From assembly GCA_937937315.1 (NCBI GenBank), contig CALDCK010000115.1, positions 1 through 35,485 on the forward strand: a stretch of 35,485 nt of DNA, written 5' to 3'. A program made the position numbers and the translations under genes. Under the pieces are notes generated by a model. The model made no database searches. It was not told the origin of the DNA and saw only the letters and a list, made by a program, of their open reading frames with translations. The stretch comes from an uncultured bacterium (GTDB lineage: Bacteria > Myxococcota_A > UBA9160 > SMWR01). Below, piece by piece: positions 24,752-33,329 of this stretch (positions are counted from its first letter, which is position 1; each line of letters begins with the position of its first letter).

Positions 24752-25939
24752 ATGTCCGGTCCGCTCAACGGCGTGAAGATCCTCGACGTCTCTGCCGTGG
24801 TCTCCGGCCCCCTCGCCACGATGATCCTGGCGGATCAGGGGGCCCAGGTCGTCAAGATCGAGCCCACCGGCACGGGCGAGGTGATGCGCCAGCGTCTCAA
24901 CCACCGCAACGGCATGTCCAGCTTCTTCGCCAACTGCAACCGGGGAAAGCGCTCCCTCGCCGTGGACCTCAAGCAGGAGCGAGGGATCGAGGTCGTGAGG
25001 CAGCTCGCGAGGCAGTCGGACGTGTTCGTCCAGAACTGGCGCCCGGGCGCCGCAGAGCGTCTCGGTCTGGGCGAGGAGGCGCTTCGGGAGCTGAGCCCGG
25101 ATCTCATCTACGCGTCCCTCTCGGGCTATGGCGACTCCGGTCCGTACCACGACCGCCCGGTCTACGACCCCATCATCCAGGGCCTCACAGGGCACGTGGC
25201 AATCCAGGAGAGTCCGGACATCCCGATCAAGGACCTGGTGCGAAACATCGTCTCGGACAAGTCGAGCGCGTACACCATGGCCCAGGCCATCACCGCGGCC
25301 CTCTTCGCGCGCGAGCGCGGTGCCGGCGGCCAGAACGTCCACGTGCCGATGATCGACGCCTCCCTCGCCTTCTTCTGGCCCGACGGCATGATGAAGCACA
25401 CCCTGCTCGAAGGGGACATCGAGAACCCGGGGGCGCTCTACGAGATCTACCGCATCTGGCCCACCGCCGACGGCCACCTGATCTACTTCGCAGCCTCCCC
25501 GAAGGAGACCCACGCGCTCTACCGTGCGCTCGGCCACCCGGAGTGGATCGAGGACGAACGATTCGTGCCCCCGGGCTCGCTGGTACAGGAGAACCGTGAG
25601 CTGCTGGGCCGCATGATCATGAGCGAGATCGAGAAACGGAACACCGCCGACCTGGTGGATGCGATGGTGAGGGAGGAGGTGCCGGTCGGTCCCGTCCACT
25701 CGATCGAGTCCATGCTCGAGGATCCCCAGGTGCGCCACAACGATCGGGTATACGAGGGCGAACACCCCACCTACGGACGCTTTCGCGCCGTGAAGCCGGC
25801 CGCACGCTTCAGCGCGACACCCCAGCGCGCCGGCGGCGCCGCCCCGCTGTTGGGCGAGCACACCGACGCGGTACTCGGCGAGCTGGGCTACGACGCCAGC
25901 GCCATCGCAGATCTTCGCGACGCCGGAGTGGTGGGGTAG
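24752..25939 (+). CDS. Class III CoA-transferase (CaiB/BaiF family)
   Basis: This 395-residue protein starts GPLNGVKILDVSAVVSGPLA and has AQVVKIEPTGTGE, the CoA-binding strand of the family. The catalytic aspartate that forms the acyl anhydride is probably D139 in VYDPIIQG. NRGKRSLAVDLKQERG is also conserved. It moves CoA between carboxylic acids and so activates substrates for beta-oxidation without ATP. ATG 24752 follows AGGAGGT with 7 nt spacing, and a possible -10 TAGACT lies at 24718-24723. It is divergent from the CDF operon and convergent with the ornithine-cyclodeaminase-like gene. Donor and acceptor are unknown. Confidence 0.93.
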   Translation: MSGPLNGVKILDVSAVVSGPLATMILADQGAQVVKIEPTGTGEVMRQRLNHRNGMSSFFANCNRGKRSLAVDLKQERGIEVVRQLARQSDVFVQNWRPGAAERLGLGEEALRELSPDLIYASLSGYGDSGPYHDRPVYDPIIQGLTGHVAIQESPDIPIKDLVRNIVSDKSSAYTMAQAITAALFARERGAGGQNVHVPMIDASLAFFWPDGMMKHTLLEGDIENPGALYEIYRIWPTADGHLIYFAASPKETHALYRALGHPEWIEDERFVPPGSLVQENRELLGRMIMSEIEKRNTADLVDAMVREEVPVGPVHSIESMLEDPQVRHNDRVYEGEHPTYGRFRAVKPAARFSATPQRAGGAAPLLGEHTDAVLGELGYDASAIADLRDAGVVG

Positions 25940-25999
25940 GCATCCCGCGGCGCGGTTCCTTCGATCGCTCCGTGTGAAAACGGCGCCAGCGGGTTCGCG

Positions 26000-26968
26000 C
26001 TAGCCGCTGCTCCTCGGATCGAGCGGGTCGTCGAGTGAGCGCTGGAGCGCGAGCCCGGCGAGGGCCAGGTCTCCCAGGGCCAGGCCGCGAAAGACGAACG
26101 CGCTCTTCTCCTCGTCGAGCCGCCGGCCCTCGACCTCACCCAGGACCAGGCTGCCGAGGTCTCCCACCACCAGCGAGGGCTGCACCATCGACTGCGGCAT
26201 TTTCGCCTCCTGCTCCAGGTCGTCGATTACGATGCGATCGAAGGCGGACATGCCCTCCCCGACCCAGGGAATCGCCCCATCGGTGATAGCGGCGAAGGCG
26301 CCCGGGGCGAGCCATCTCGCGTCGACGAAGGGATCGAGGCCCGGCGAGAAGCCGACCGAGCTGACGACCAGGTCGGCACGCTCCAACACCTCGCGCGCCG
26401 ACGTGCACACGGTCGCGGAAAGCCCTCTCGCCTCGGCCGCCCGGCACAGCGCATCCTGGTTGGCGCGCCCCCGCCCCAGGACGCGGATCTCTTCGAGGGG
26501 GAAGAGATCCGAAAAGGCGCGAAGATGGCTCCGCGCCTGGGCACCGCAGCCGATGAAGGCGACGATGCTCCCGTCGGGGCGCGCGAGGCGCTTCGCCGCC
26601 ACCGCGCTCAGGGCGGCCGTCCGAATCTCCGTGACCCAGTTGCCATCGATCACCGCGAGGGGCCGGGAGGTTTCTCCGTCGAGCACCGTCACCAGCGAGT
26701 TCATCAACGGCTCGCCGCGTTCCGGGTTGCGCGGGTTGAGCGCGAGCGACTTCACGACGACGAAGGGTGGGTCGTCCGACGCGGCGAGGGTCGACATCAG
26801 GAATCGACCATCCGGCAGGAAGAGCGCCGACTTCGGCGCGTTCCACATCCGCCCTTCGGCCCGCCTGCGGATCAGGTGCTCGATGCTCGCCACCGCGTCG
26901 TTCGTGGTGATCTCCAGGGCATCCAGCTCGCCGCGCGACAGATAGCGAGGGGCATCCTCATTCGTCAT
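26000..26968 (-). CDS. Ornithine cyclodeaminase/mu-crystallin family protein
   Basis: This 322-residue protein has the family NAD-binding core VAFIGCGAQARSHLRAF and the preceding VVKSLALNPRNPERG and VIDGNWVTEIRTAALSAVAAKRL segments. Members include ornithine cyclodeaminase, ketimine reductases and alanine dehydrogenases. The substrate is unclear; ketimine or imine reduction is as likely as ornithine cyclisation. ATG 26968 has GGAGGA 6 nt upstream. It lies 59 bp after the CoA transferase at 27028-28230 on the same strand and may be cotranscribed with it. Residues past 300 carry no known motif. Confidence 0.87.
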   Translation of the reverse strand: MTNEDAPRYLSRGELDALEITTNDAVASIEHLIRRRAEGRMWNAPKSALFLPDGRFLMSTLAASDDPPFVVVKSLALNPRNPERGEPLMNSLVTVLDGETSRPLAVIDGNWVTEIRTAALSAVAAKRLARPDGSIVAFIGCGAQARSHLRAFSDLFPLEEIRVLGRGRANQDALCRAAEARGLSATVCTSAREVLERADLVVSSVGFSPGLDPFVDARWLAPGAFAAITDGAIPWVGEGMSAFDRIVIDDLEQEAKMPQSMVQPSLVVGDLGSLVLGEVEGRRLDEEKSAFVFRGLALGDLALAGLALQRSLDDPLDPRSSG

Positions 26969-27027
26969 TCGGATTCCTCCGCCCAAAACGAGCCCGGATG
27001 GCATGGGTCAACCGGCTCGCCACGATC

Positions 27028-28230
27028 CTACGGCTCTCGGGCGAGAATGCCGTCCCTGCGAAGTGCGGCGATCTCGTCGTCGGACAGCTCCAGGTCTTCG
27101 CGGAGCACCTCGTCATTGTGCTCACCCAGGAGGGGAGCGGCTTGGATCGGCACCTCGCTCCCCGACATGCGCGTCGGGAAACCGAGCAGCGACACTTCGC
27201 CGAGATCGCGATGCTCGACGCGCTTGACGAAATCCCTCGCCACCAGATGCGGGTCGCGGTAGAGATCGGAGGTGTCGATGATTGCAGAGCACGGCACACC
27301 GGCGTCACCGAGCACTCGCATCACCTCGTACTTCTCGTGCTCGCGCGTCCAGGACGAGATCTCCTCGCGAAGTGGCGCATCGTTCAACGCCCTCTTGTCG
27401 CCGGTGTCGAAGCGCGGATCGATCGCGAGCTCGGGCCTTCCGATCGCCACGCACAGACAATCCCAGTGACGATCCGTCACGGTGATCAGGTACGCGAAGT
27501 CGTTCGGGCCGCCGCCGGCGCAGGAATAGAGGCCGGTGGGCGCCCCTCCCATCATGTTGCCGAGGCGCGGGACGGCCTGGTTCCCCCAGTCTCCCGCAAA
27601 CGCAATCCGAGTTCGCATGTAGTAGGTCATGGCCTCCTGCATGGAGAGCTCGATCAGCTGCCCCTCACCCGTGCGGAGCCGCTGCACATACGCCGCCAGC
27701 ACGGCCATTCCGGCCTGCATCCCCGTGCCCGAATCTCCGATCGTCGGGCCCGGGAGGATCGGGATGCCTCCGATCTCGCCCGTCGCCGAGAACGCCCCGG
27801 ACGCCGCCTGGGCGATCATGTCGTAGGCCTTGTAGTGCGCATACGGCCCGTCGTTGCCGAAGCCCTTGATGCGCAGGTAGATGAGCGCCGGATGGATCTC
27901 TCGCAGCGTTTCGTACTCGAGATCGAAGCGCTCGACGATGCCCGGCCCGTAGTTCTCGATGAAGATGTCGTAGCGCGGCAGCATGCGGAGCAGGAGATCG
28001 CGGCCGACCTTCTGCGTGAGGTCGAGCGTGACGCTTCGCTTGTTGGCGTTCCAGTTGCAGAAATAGGGGGAGTAATCGCCGCCGACGGCGAGAGAACGAC
28101 CCGGGTCTCCGCCCCGAGGAGGCTCGATCTTCACGACGTCGGCGCCGAGCCAGGCCAGCGCCTGGGTGCACGAAGGGCCCGCTTCGTACTGGGTCATGTC
28201 GAGGACGCGGATTCCGTCGAGGGCGGGCAT
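27028..28230 (-). CDS. Class III CoA-transferase (CaiB/BaiF family)
   Basis: This 400-residue protein opens MPALDGIRVLDMTQYEAGPS, then ADVVKIEPPRGGDPGR and NANKRSVTLDLTQKVG, all standard for class III CoA transferases. D137 in AYDMIAQAASG is the expected catalytic aspartate. It shares family, but little close similarity, with the CoA transferase at 24752-25939, so the two are not a recent duplication. ATG 28230 has GAGGAA 6 nt upstream, and TACGAT at 28256-28251 could be a -10. It probably activates a carboxylic acid for degradation; the partners are unknown. Confidence 0.93.
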   Translation of the reverse strand: MPALDGIRVLDMTQYEAGPSCTQALAWLGADVVKIEPPRGGDPGRSLAVGGDYSPYFCNWNANKRSVTLDLTQKVGRDLLLRMLPRYDIFIENYGPGIVERFDLEYETLREIHPALIYLRIKGFGNDGPYAHYKAYDMIAQAASGAFSATGEIGGIPILPGPTIGDSGTGMQAGMAVLAAYVQRLRTGEGQLIELSMQEAMTYYMRTRIAFAGDWGNQAVPRLGNMMGGAPTGLYSCAGGGPNDFAYLITVTDRHWDCLCVAIGRPELAIDPRFDTGDKRALNDAPLREEISSWTREHEKYEVMRVLGDAGVPCSAIIDTSDLYRDPHLVARDFVKRVEHRDLGEVSLLGFPTRMSGSEVPIQAAPLLGEHNDEVLREDLELSDDEIAALRRDGILAREP

Positions 28231-28298
28231 GGGGAGTTCCTCACACGCACCGATCGTACCACCCTCTCGCCGAACCAACGACCGCGCCCCCGGGGCGA

Positions 28299-28934
28299 CT
28301 ACTGCGCATCGGGGGTGCGAACTCCCGGTAGGACGCGGCGGGATCGCGCGATCTTTCCGAGGGCGTCGCGCTCGATCAGGAGACGGGAGTCGGAGCCGGC
28401 GACCACGTTCCACTTCGCGCCGTCGAAGTCGACCTCGAAGCGTTGCGGCCTCGACCAGCCGGCGAAGAGAGCCGTGAAGAATCCGCTATCGGGCGGTGCC
28501 AAGAGCGAGTAGGTGCCATCGGCGGCAACGGCGCTGAAGCGCAGCGATGCGCCGCGCTCGAAGCTGATCTCGAGCACGTAGCCCCCCAACTCGGCCGGCC
28601 CGACGTGCGCGGCGGGCTCCACGGCACCTGGCGTGCCGCGCTCGACCAGGACCTGATGGATGGCGGTGCCGGAGCGCACGATGAGCCGACCGCGATCGAC
28701 CCTGCCTGCCGCGTCGCTGGCGACCCGCTCGAGCACGATGCGATCCGAGAGGTAGTACTGCAGTGCGCGGAGCTCGGTCTCGCCGAGCTGGTAACGAATC
28801 CGCTGCGCCTCGGTGAATGGGACCATCTCGCCGCGGGTCGTCGTCTGACACGCTACCAAGGCCATCCCCAGGGTCAGGACCAGGGCGATCCAAACCGCTG
28901 CACCACGCCCGCGCAGCTCAACGGCCAGCATCAT
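28299..28934 (-). CDS. Hypothetical lipoprotein
   Basis: This 211-residue protein has a signal peptide with a hydrophobic core (AAVWIALVLTLGMAL) and a lipobox L26-V-A-C29, so it should be lipid-anchored after cleavage before Cys29. The mature part begins QTTTRGEMVPFTEAQRIRYQLGETELRALQYYLSDRIVLER and looks like a single mixed alpha/beta domain. I do not recognise the family. Two adjacent ATGs (28934 and 28931) are possible starts; GGGA lies just upstream. It sits between an SDR and a CoA transferase, all leftward, with gaps of 83 and 68 bp, so it need not share their promoter. Confidence 0.7.
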   Translation of the reverse strand: MMLAVELRGRGAAVWIALVLTLGMALVACQTTTRGEMVPFTEAQRIRYQLGETELRALQYYLSDRIVLERVASDAAGRVDRGRLIVRSGTAIHQVLVERGTPGAVEPAAHVGPAELGGYVLEISFERGASLRFSAVAADGTYSLLAPPDSGFFTALFAGWSRPQRFEVDFDGAKWNVVAGSDSRLLIERDALGKIARSRRVLPGVRTPDAQ

Positions 28935-29017
28935 TCCCGACGCTCGGATTCACCTGCGATCGCCCCCCGATCTGATCCGGAAGGGTAACCCACGTCGGGA
29001 GCGACTTCGCCCGATCT

Positions 29018-29842
29018 TCAGGACGACGCGGCGTCCTCGGCAGGGCCTCCCTGCGCCAATCCCCGAACGAGTCGGTCGATGACGAACTGCGGGGCCAGTC
29101 TCTTCAGCAGGGTGAGCGGCTTTGCCTTGTCCATCGGAACCCGGAGCGGCTTGCGGTCGAGGGTGATCACCTGGGCCACGCGCTTCGCAACCATCTCCGG
29201 GGTCAATCGGCTTGCGGCGGTGTCCCGGGCCATTCGCGCCACCATTTTATGGCTCGGAGAGCCCGCCTCGGCTCGCGTTACGACGTGGAGGTGGGCTCCC
29301 GTCGCCGGTCGGTCGATTGCCATGGCCACCGGCTGCATGATGACGACGTCGATCCCGTCGGACGCGACCTCGTGGTAGAGCGCCTCACTCAGGGCCTCGA
29401 GAGCGAACTTCGCCGACGTGTAGGCACTCATGTAGGGAACGGCCAGCAGGCCCCCGAGCGAGCTCATGTTGACGATCGTGCCCCCCCCCTGCCTCCGCAT
29501 CACCGGGATCACCTGCTGACAGATCTCGATCACCCCGAAGACGTTGGTCTCATAGAGGGCCCTTACCTCGTCGACGGTCTGCTCCTCGAAGGCGCCGATG
29601 ATCATCGCGTTCACACAGTTGACCAGGACGTCGATGCGCCCCTCTCGCGCGACGACATCGCGAACACAGGCCTCGACGGAGCCCGGCTCGGTCACGTCCA
29701 TCCGGAGCATCTCGAAGGGGTGCTCACCCCCTCGGTCCGGGAGCTGGCGCGAGGTTCCGTAGACGGTCATTCCCTGCCCGGCGAGGGTGTCACCCAGCAC
29801 GCTTCCGAAGCCGCCCGAGGCACCGGTGACCAGAACGATCAT
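29018..29842 (-). CDS. Short-chain dehydrogenase/reductase (SDR)
   Basis: This 274-residue classical SDR has a cofactor motif TGASGGFG directly after the N-terminus, D in RMDVTE for the adenine, NCVNAM in the NNAG position, and catalytic S and YxxxK in VNMSSLG...YTSAKFA. The long C-terminal region (about residues 190-274) resembles SDRs acting on bulky lipid or retinoid-like substrates. ATG 29842 has GGAGG 7 nt upstream. It is divergent from the FAD monooxygenase across a 95-bp region with a TetR-like operator pair and a strong sigma70-like promoter, so the two genes should be induced together. Confidence 0.9.
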   Translation of the reverse strand: MIVLVTGASGGFGSVLGDTLAGQGMTVYGTSRQLPDRGGEHPFEMLRMDVTEPGSVEACVRDVVAREGRIDVLVNCVNAMIIGAFEEQTVDEVRALYETNVFGVIEICQQVIPVMRRQGGGTIVNMSSLGGLLAVPYMSAYTSAKFALEALSEALYHEVASDGIDVVIMQPVAMAIDRPATGAHLHVVTRAEAGSPSHKMVARMARDTAASRLTPEMVAKRVAQVITLDRKPLRVPMDKAKPLTLLKRLAPQFVIDRLVRGLAQGGPAEDAASS

Positions 29843-29877
29843 GATCCATCCTCCAGCGCGCACCCGATTCGAGTCGC

Positions 29878-29906
29878 ATTATACGGTTGAATAACCCGCT
29901 TGTCCA
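29878..29906 (-). promoter_or_regulatory. Leftward promoter of the SDR gene
   Basis: On the minus strand, TGGACA (29906-29901), 17 bp and TATAAT (29883-29878) form a near-consensus sigma70-type promoter. The expected transcript start is near 29871, giving a leader of about 30 nt with the GGAGG site. It overlaps the opposed promoter for the FAD monooxygenase and both operator dyads. Confidence 0.65.
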
Positions 29907-29915
29907 CGCGTATAA
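29879..29915. promoter_or_regulatory. Paired 16-bp dyad operator, locus 2 (SDR / FAD monooxygenase)
   Basis: TTATACGGTTGAATAA (29879-29894) and TTGTCCACGCGTATAA (29900-29915) are imperfect palindromes with the half-site TTRTNC, separated by 5 bp. The length of each site, the gap and the order are identical to the pair at 5199-5235, and 23 of 37 bases match. The outer arms ATTATACG/CGTATAAT (29878-29885 and 29909-29916) also form an exact 8-bp inverted repeat. The regulator may be the TetR at 4515-5174; that is inference. Confidence 0.72.
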
Positions 29916-29916
29916 T
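29887..29916 (+). promoter_or_regulatory. Rightward promoter of the FAD monooxygenase gene
   Basis: TTGAAT (29887-29892), an 18-bp spacer and TATAAT (29911-29916) form a good sigma70-type promoter. The start would fall near 29923, leaving a short leader that contains GGGAGG, 7 nt before the ATG at 29938. It overlaps both dyads, so one bound regulator could block both directions. Confidence 0.6.
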
Positions 29917-29937
29917 CTTCGGCGGGGAGGCATCGCG

Positions 29938-31476
29938 ATGAAGTCGATGGGCGAGTTCGATGTTGCGATCGTCGGATACGGTCCCGTCGGGGCGTGCTGC
30001 GCACTCCAGCTCGCGGATGCTGGCCTGCGCGTCCTCGTCCTCGAGAGGTCGGCCGAGCTCGTCGAGCTTCCGCGGGCGATCGGCCTCGACGGCGAGTCCA
30101 TGCGCGGGTTCCAGCGCCTCGGACTCTCGAAGGCCGTCGATGGCATCCTCCAGCCGCGGCGCGAAAAGGACGAGTTCTGCTTCACCGACTCGAAGCGCAA
30201 CCGGCTCTTCGGCATCGAGCTGCCGGCGTCGGGGCCCAACGGCTGGCGAGACATCGCCTTCTTCGACCAGCCCGAGCTCGAGGCGCTGCTGCGCCGCGAG
30301 GTCGCGCGGAGCGATCGCATCGCAGTCGCGCTCGGCGTCGAGGTGACGGCGATCGAGTCGTCCCGGACCGAGGTGGCGCTTCGCGGGATCGCGGCGGAGG
30401 GAGAGGTCCAGGCGGCGGCCGAGTATGTCATCGGCTGCGACGGGGCCTCGAGCTTCGTCCGACGATCGATCGGGGCCGACTGGAAGAGCCTCGGCTACGA
30501 CCAGGACTGGCTCGTGATCGACATCGCGCTCCACCCCGGCGCCCTGCTGCCCGAGACGATGATGCAGGTCTGCGACCCGGCGCGCCTCACCACCTACGTC
30601 CCGTGCCGGGATCCGTATCGCCGCTGGGAGTTCCAGCTCGCCGAAGGAGACACCCGCGATCGAATGGAGCGCCCCGAGGAGATCGAGGCCCTGCTCGACT
30701 CGTGGCTGCCGCGCAGTGACTACGACATCCGGCGCGCGGCGGTCTATCAGTTCCATGCAGCGACCGCCTCCGAATGGCGGTCCGGTCGGGTCATGCTCGC
30801 GGGCGACGCGGCCCACCAGACACCGCCCTTCCTGGGCCAGGGTCTCAACTCGGGCCTGCGCGATGCGGTCTGCCTCGGCTGGAAGCTCCCTCTCGTGCTC
30901 TCGGGGGAGTGCGACGACAGTCTGCTCGACAGCTATCAGGAAGAGCGGGGCGCCCACTCCGTCGACCTCGTCGACCGCGCCGTCGGAATCGGACAGCTCA
31001 TGGAGACCCTGGCCGCGCGGGAGGCTGGACTACCCGATCCCTACGCGAGCGCCGCCGAGCGCGCGGCACCGTCGGACGGTCAGCTCGTTCCGATGCTTCG
31101 CGGCGGCACCCTCGTCGCAGAGCAGATCAAGGCGGGATCCGCCGTGGGTCGCCTGCTCTACCAGCCGACCGTGCGAACGGACGGCGGAAGCCCGGTCCGT
31201 CTCGACGAGCATCTGGGAAGGCACTTCGCGATCTTGGCGCGCACCAGAGCGGATCTGCAGCTGTCCGACGAGGCGCGCAGGCAGCTCGAGCGGCTCGGCG
31301 GCCGCGTCGTCTCCCTCGACGAGCTCGAGGTCGTCGAGGGCCGGTACGACCCGCTCTTCGAGCATCACCCGGCCGCCGTCGTCCGCCCGGATCGCTACGT
31401 CTTCGGCGTCGTGGATTCGGACCACGATCTCGAGGGGCTGATGCGCGAGCTCGCGAATCGCCTCCATCTTCGGTAG
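29938..31476 (+). CDS. FAD-dependent monooxygenase, PHBH/MhpA type (group A)
   Basis: This 512-residue flavoprotein hydroxylase has the GxGxxG motif GYGPVG (residues 13-18), the DG motif in IGCDGASSFVRRSIG, and the GD motif in MLAGDAAHQTPPFLGQGLNSGLRDA. These three define group A aromatic hydroxylases. The C-terminal thioredoxin-like domain (about residues 400-512) is like that of MhpA and related enzymes. It hydroxylates a phenolic or polycyclic substrate with NAD(P)H and O2; the substrate is not known. The ATG at 29938 has GGGAGG 7 nt upstream, and is preferred over TTG 29887, which lies inside the operator. It is divergent from an SDR under shared control. Confidence 0.92.
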   Translation: MKSMGEFDVAIVGYGPVGACCALQLADAGLRVLVLERSAELVELPRAIGLDGESMRGFQRLGLSKAVDGILQPRREKDEFCFTDSKRNRLFGIELPASGPNGWRDIAFFDQPELEALLRREVARSDRIAVALGVEVTAIESSRTEVALRGIAAEGEVQAAAEYVIGCDGASSFVRRSIGADWKSLGYDQDWLVIDIALHPGALLPETMMQVCDPARLTTYVPCRDPYRRWEFQLAEGDTRDRMERPEEIEALLDSWLPRSDYDIRRAAVYQFHAATASEWRSGRVMLAGDAAHQTPPFLGQGLNSGLRDAVCLGWKLPLVLSGECDDSLLDSYQEERGAHSVDLVDRAVGIGQLMETLAAREAGLPDPYASAAERAAPSDGQLVPMLRGGTLVAEQIKAGSAVGRLLYQPTVRTDGGSPVRLDEHLGRHFAILARTRADLQLSDEARRQLERLGGRVVSLDELEVVEGRYDPLFEHHPAAVVRPDRYVFGVVDSDHDLEGLMRELANRLHLR

Positions 31477-31600
31477 GGCTGCGGAGGCGCCGGCCCGGCT
31501 CCGATCTGGCGCCGGTGAGCCGGGGGATGGGATCATCGGACGGCTCCCCCGAGACCTGGTGGGCGACCGAGGCGAGACGCTCCGGGTACGTCGGCGGGTA

Positions 31601-31642
31601 GGATCTCGAGGCGACGCCCTGCACGCGCCGAGCTCGAGATCC
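31601..31642. repeat. Perfect 10-bp inverted repeat upstream of the second PhyH gene
   Basis: GGATCTCGAG (31601-31610) and CTCGAGATCC (31633-31642) are exact reverse complements separated by 22 bases. As RNA they would form a stem with a 22-nt loop. No T-run follows, so an intrinsic terminator for the FAD monooxygenase gene is unlikely; a regulator site or leader hairpin is possible. It lies 32 bp before the PhyH ATG. TAGGATCT occurs both here (31599) and at 31663. Confidence 0.5.
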
Positions 31643-31662
31643 GGAGGCGCGGGGGCATGGTG

Positions 31663-31674
31663 TAGGATCTACCC
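31663..31674 (+). promoter_or_regulatory. Candidate -10 element, leaderless start of second PhyH gene
   Basis: TAGGAT (31663-31668) is followed by 6 nt and the ATG at 31675. The spacing fits a leaderless transcript; the alternative is that the same AGGA acts as a weak ribosome-binding site with 8 nt spacing. Confidence 0.35.
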
Positions 31675-32589
31675 ATGGCCGCGAAGCCGCTGCGCCGAGT
31701 CACGACCGACGAGATCGCGGCCTTCGACCGCGACGGTGCCGTGCTGGTGCGAGCCATCCTGCCCCAGGAGTGGGTGGATCGGGCTCGCGCCGGACTGGAT
31801 TCCGCCATTGCCGCGCCGGATACCCTCTCCGAGAACCTCGGAACCCTCCGGGTCGATCAGTTTCCGGCTTCCCGATCTCCGGAGCTTCGCAGCATCATCG
31901 AGGAGTCGCCGGTCGCCGAGATCGTCGGGCGCGCCCTGGAGAGCCCAGTCCGCTTCTACATGGACCAGCTCTTCTACAAGCCGAAGGGCTTCGTCCCGGC
32001 GACGCCGTGGCATCAGGACACCTGCTACTACAACATCGCCGGCCACGACCTCATCCGCGCCTGGATCTCCCCGGATCCGGTTCCACGGAACGTGAGCCTG
32101 GAGGTCGTGCGAGGATCCCATCGCTGGAACGTGACCTACAGCCCCCTCGCGGGTCGCGACCCCGAGACCAGCACGCGGGCCCAGGCGATGCTCGAGAACG
32201 CACGCCTCGACCGGCCCATGCTCGGGGCCGACGCCTACGAGGACTGGACCTATTGGAGCGGAATCCGCGACAAGAGCCTGCCCCTCGTCCCGGACATCGA
32301 GGCCCATCGCGACTCATACGACATCCTCGGTTGGGACTACGAGCCCGGGGACGTTCTGCTCTTCCACGGCAACATCCTGCACGCGGCCCTCGGCGACGTG
32401 ACGTCGCCGAATCCGCGGCGCGCCCATGCCTCCCTCTGGGCCGGCCGCGACGTGCGCTACCTGCATCGCCTCGGCCAGGTGATCCCCGACCCGGTCGCAC
32501 TCTACGAGCACGAGCCGCGCTCGGGCCAACCCTTGAGCGACTTCCCGGAGGTGTTTCCGGTGCGCTGGTCACCGGAAACCGAAAGCTAG
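31675..32589 (+). CDS. Phytanoyl-CoA dioxygenase (PhyH) family protein
   Basis: This 304-residue Fe(II)/2-oxoglutarate oxygenase has H113 and D115 in PWHQDTCYYNIAG and distal H236 in FHGNILHAALG, with R249 or R250 a likely 2-oxoglutarate contact. It shares the PhyH fold with the gene at 2629-3411 but differs in length and lacks its CLWVLPGSH stretch, having LEVVRGSHRWN instead; the two are paralogues at best distantly. The protein starts at ATG 31675, with no strong ribosome-binding site. Its TAG stop overlaps that of the ThuA-like gene as CTAG (32586-32589). It is downstream of the FAD monooxygenase on the same strand, 198 bp away. Confidence 0.88.
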   Translation: MAAKPLRRVTTDEIAAFDRDGAVLVRAILPQEWVDRARAGLDSAIAAPDTLSENLGTLRVDQFPASRSPELRSIIEESPVAEIVGRALESPVRFYMDQLFYKPKGFVPATPWHQDTCYYNIAGHDLIRAWISPDPVPRNVSLEVVRGSHRWNVTYSPLAGRDPETSTRAQAMLENARLDRPMLGADAYEDWTYWSGIRDKSLPLVPDIEAHRDSYDILGWDYEPGDVLLFHGNILHAALGDVTSPNPRRAHASLWAGRDVRYLHRLGQVIPDPVALYEHEPRSGQPLSDFPEVFPVRWSPETES

Positions 32590-33326
32590 AGGGCCTTCTT
32601 CGCCCAGCGCAGGGCGCGGCGCAGGAGGTCGAGAACCACCGGGCTCTCCCACGAACCGCGCACCACCTCGGCGACCTTCTGAATGGGACGCATGTCGTAC
32701 TTCCCGCAGCAGTGCCCCAGGGTGAGATAGAGGACCTCGCCCTCTCCCACCGGGTGCGTATACGCCACGAGCCGCGGCTCGTCCTCGGGCCACTCGTTCT
32801 CGACATAGCCCGACTGGAAGGTGCCGGTGAAGCGGGTCTCCAGCAGCGGCTTCACCTCACCGTAGTACTCGCACAGATAGAGCTCGTCCGACACCTCGAA
32901 GGACGCCATCCCGCGCACGAGCGGGTGCTCGGGATCGGCGATCGTCACGGTGTAGGGCTGGAGCGGTGGATGGGCGATGAAGCGGCTCCCCAGTGTCTCC
33001 ATGAAGGTGACGTGATCGCGCGGGCAGTACATGCCCTTCGAGCCGATCTCCAGGATGGCGTTCGTCCCGTGAAGCGCGATCCAGCGCTTGCCCGATGCGA
33101 CGAAGTCGCGCAGGGCTTCGGCCTCGCGCTCCGACGGCCGCAGATCGCAGGTGTAGGTGATGAGGAAGTCCGACCCGGCGATGGAATCGAGGTCACCGAA
33201 GCTGTCTGCGACGCCCGTTCGGACCTCGGGATCCTCCGCCAGGAGCTTCAAGAGCTCGAGCCGCGCGAAGTCGGTGTCGTGATAACGGGCATTGGCCACG
33301 AGATAGGCGCGAATCGGGTCGGACAT
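32586..33326 (-). CDS. ThuA-like domain protein
   Basis: This 246-residue protein has a glutamine-amidotransferase-like fold of the ThuA (trehalose utilisation) group: IRAYLVANARYHDT at the start, LITYTCDLRPSEREAEALRDFVASGKRWIALHG, then PLQPYTVTIADPEHPLVRGM and VGEGEVLYLTLGHCCGKYD. The family is linked to sugar or glycoside metabolism in some bacteria, but no catalytic mechanism is settled. ATG 33326 lies 3 nt after the LLM oxidoreductase stop, so the two form an operon. The stop shares CTAG with the convergent PhyH gene. A role in sugar use is not supported by any neighbour here. Confidence 0.83.
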   Translation of the reverse strand: MSDPIRAYLVANARYHDTDFARLELLKLLAEDPEVRTGVADSFGDLDSIAGSDFLITYTCDLRPSEREAEALRDFVASGKRWIALHGTNAILEIGSKGMYCPRDHVTFMETLGSRFIAHPPLQPYTVTIADPEHPLVRGMASFEVSDELYLCEYYGEVKPLLETRFTGTFQSGYVENEWPEDEPRLVAYTHPVGEGEVLYLTLGHCCGKYDMRPIQKVAEVVRGSWESPVVLDLLRRALRWAKKAL

Positions 33327-33329
33327 CGG

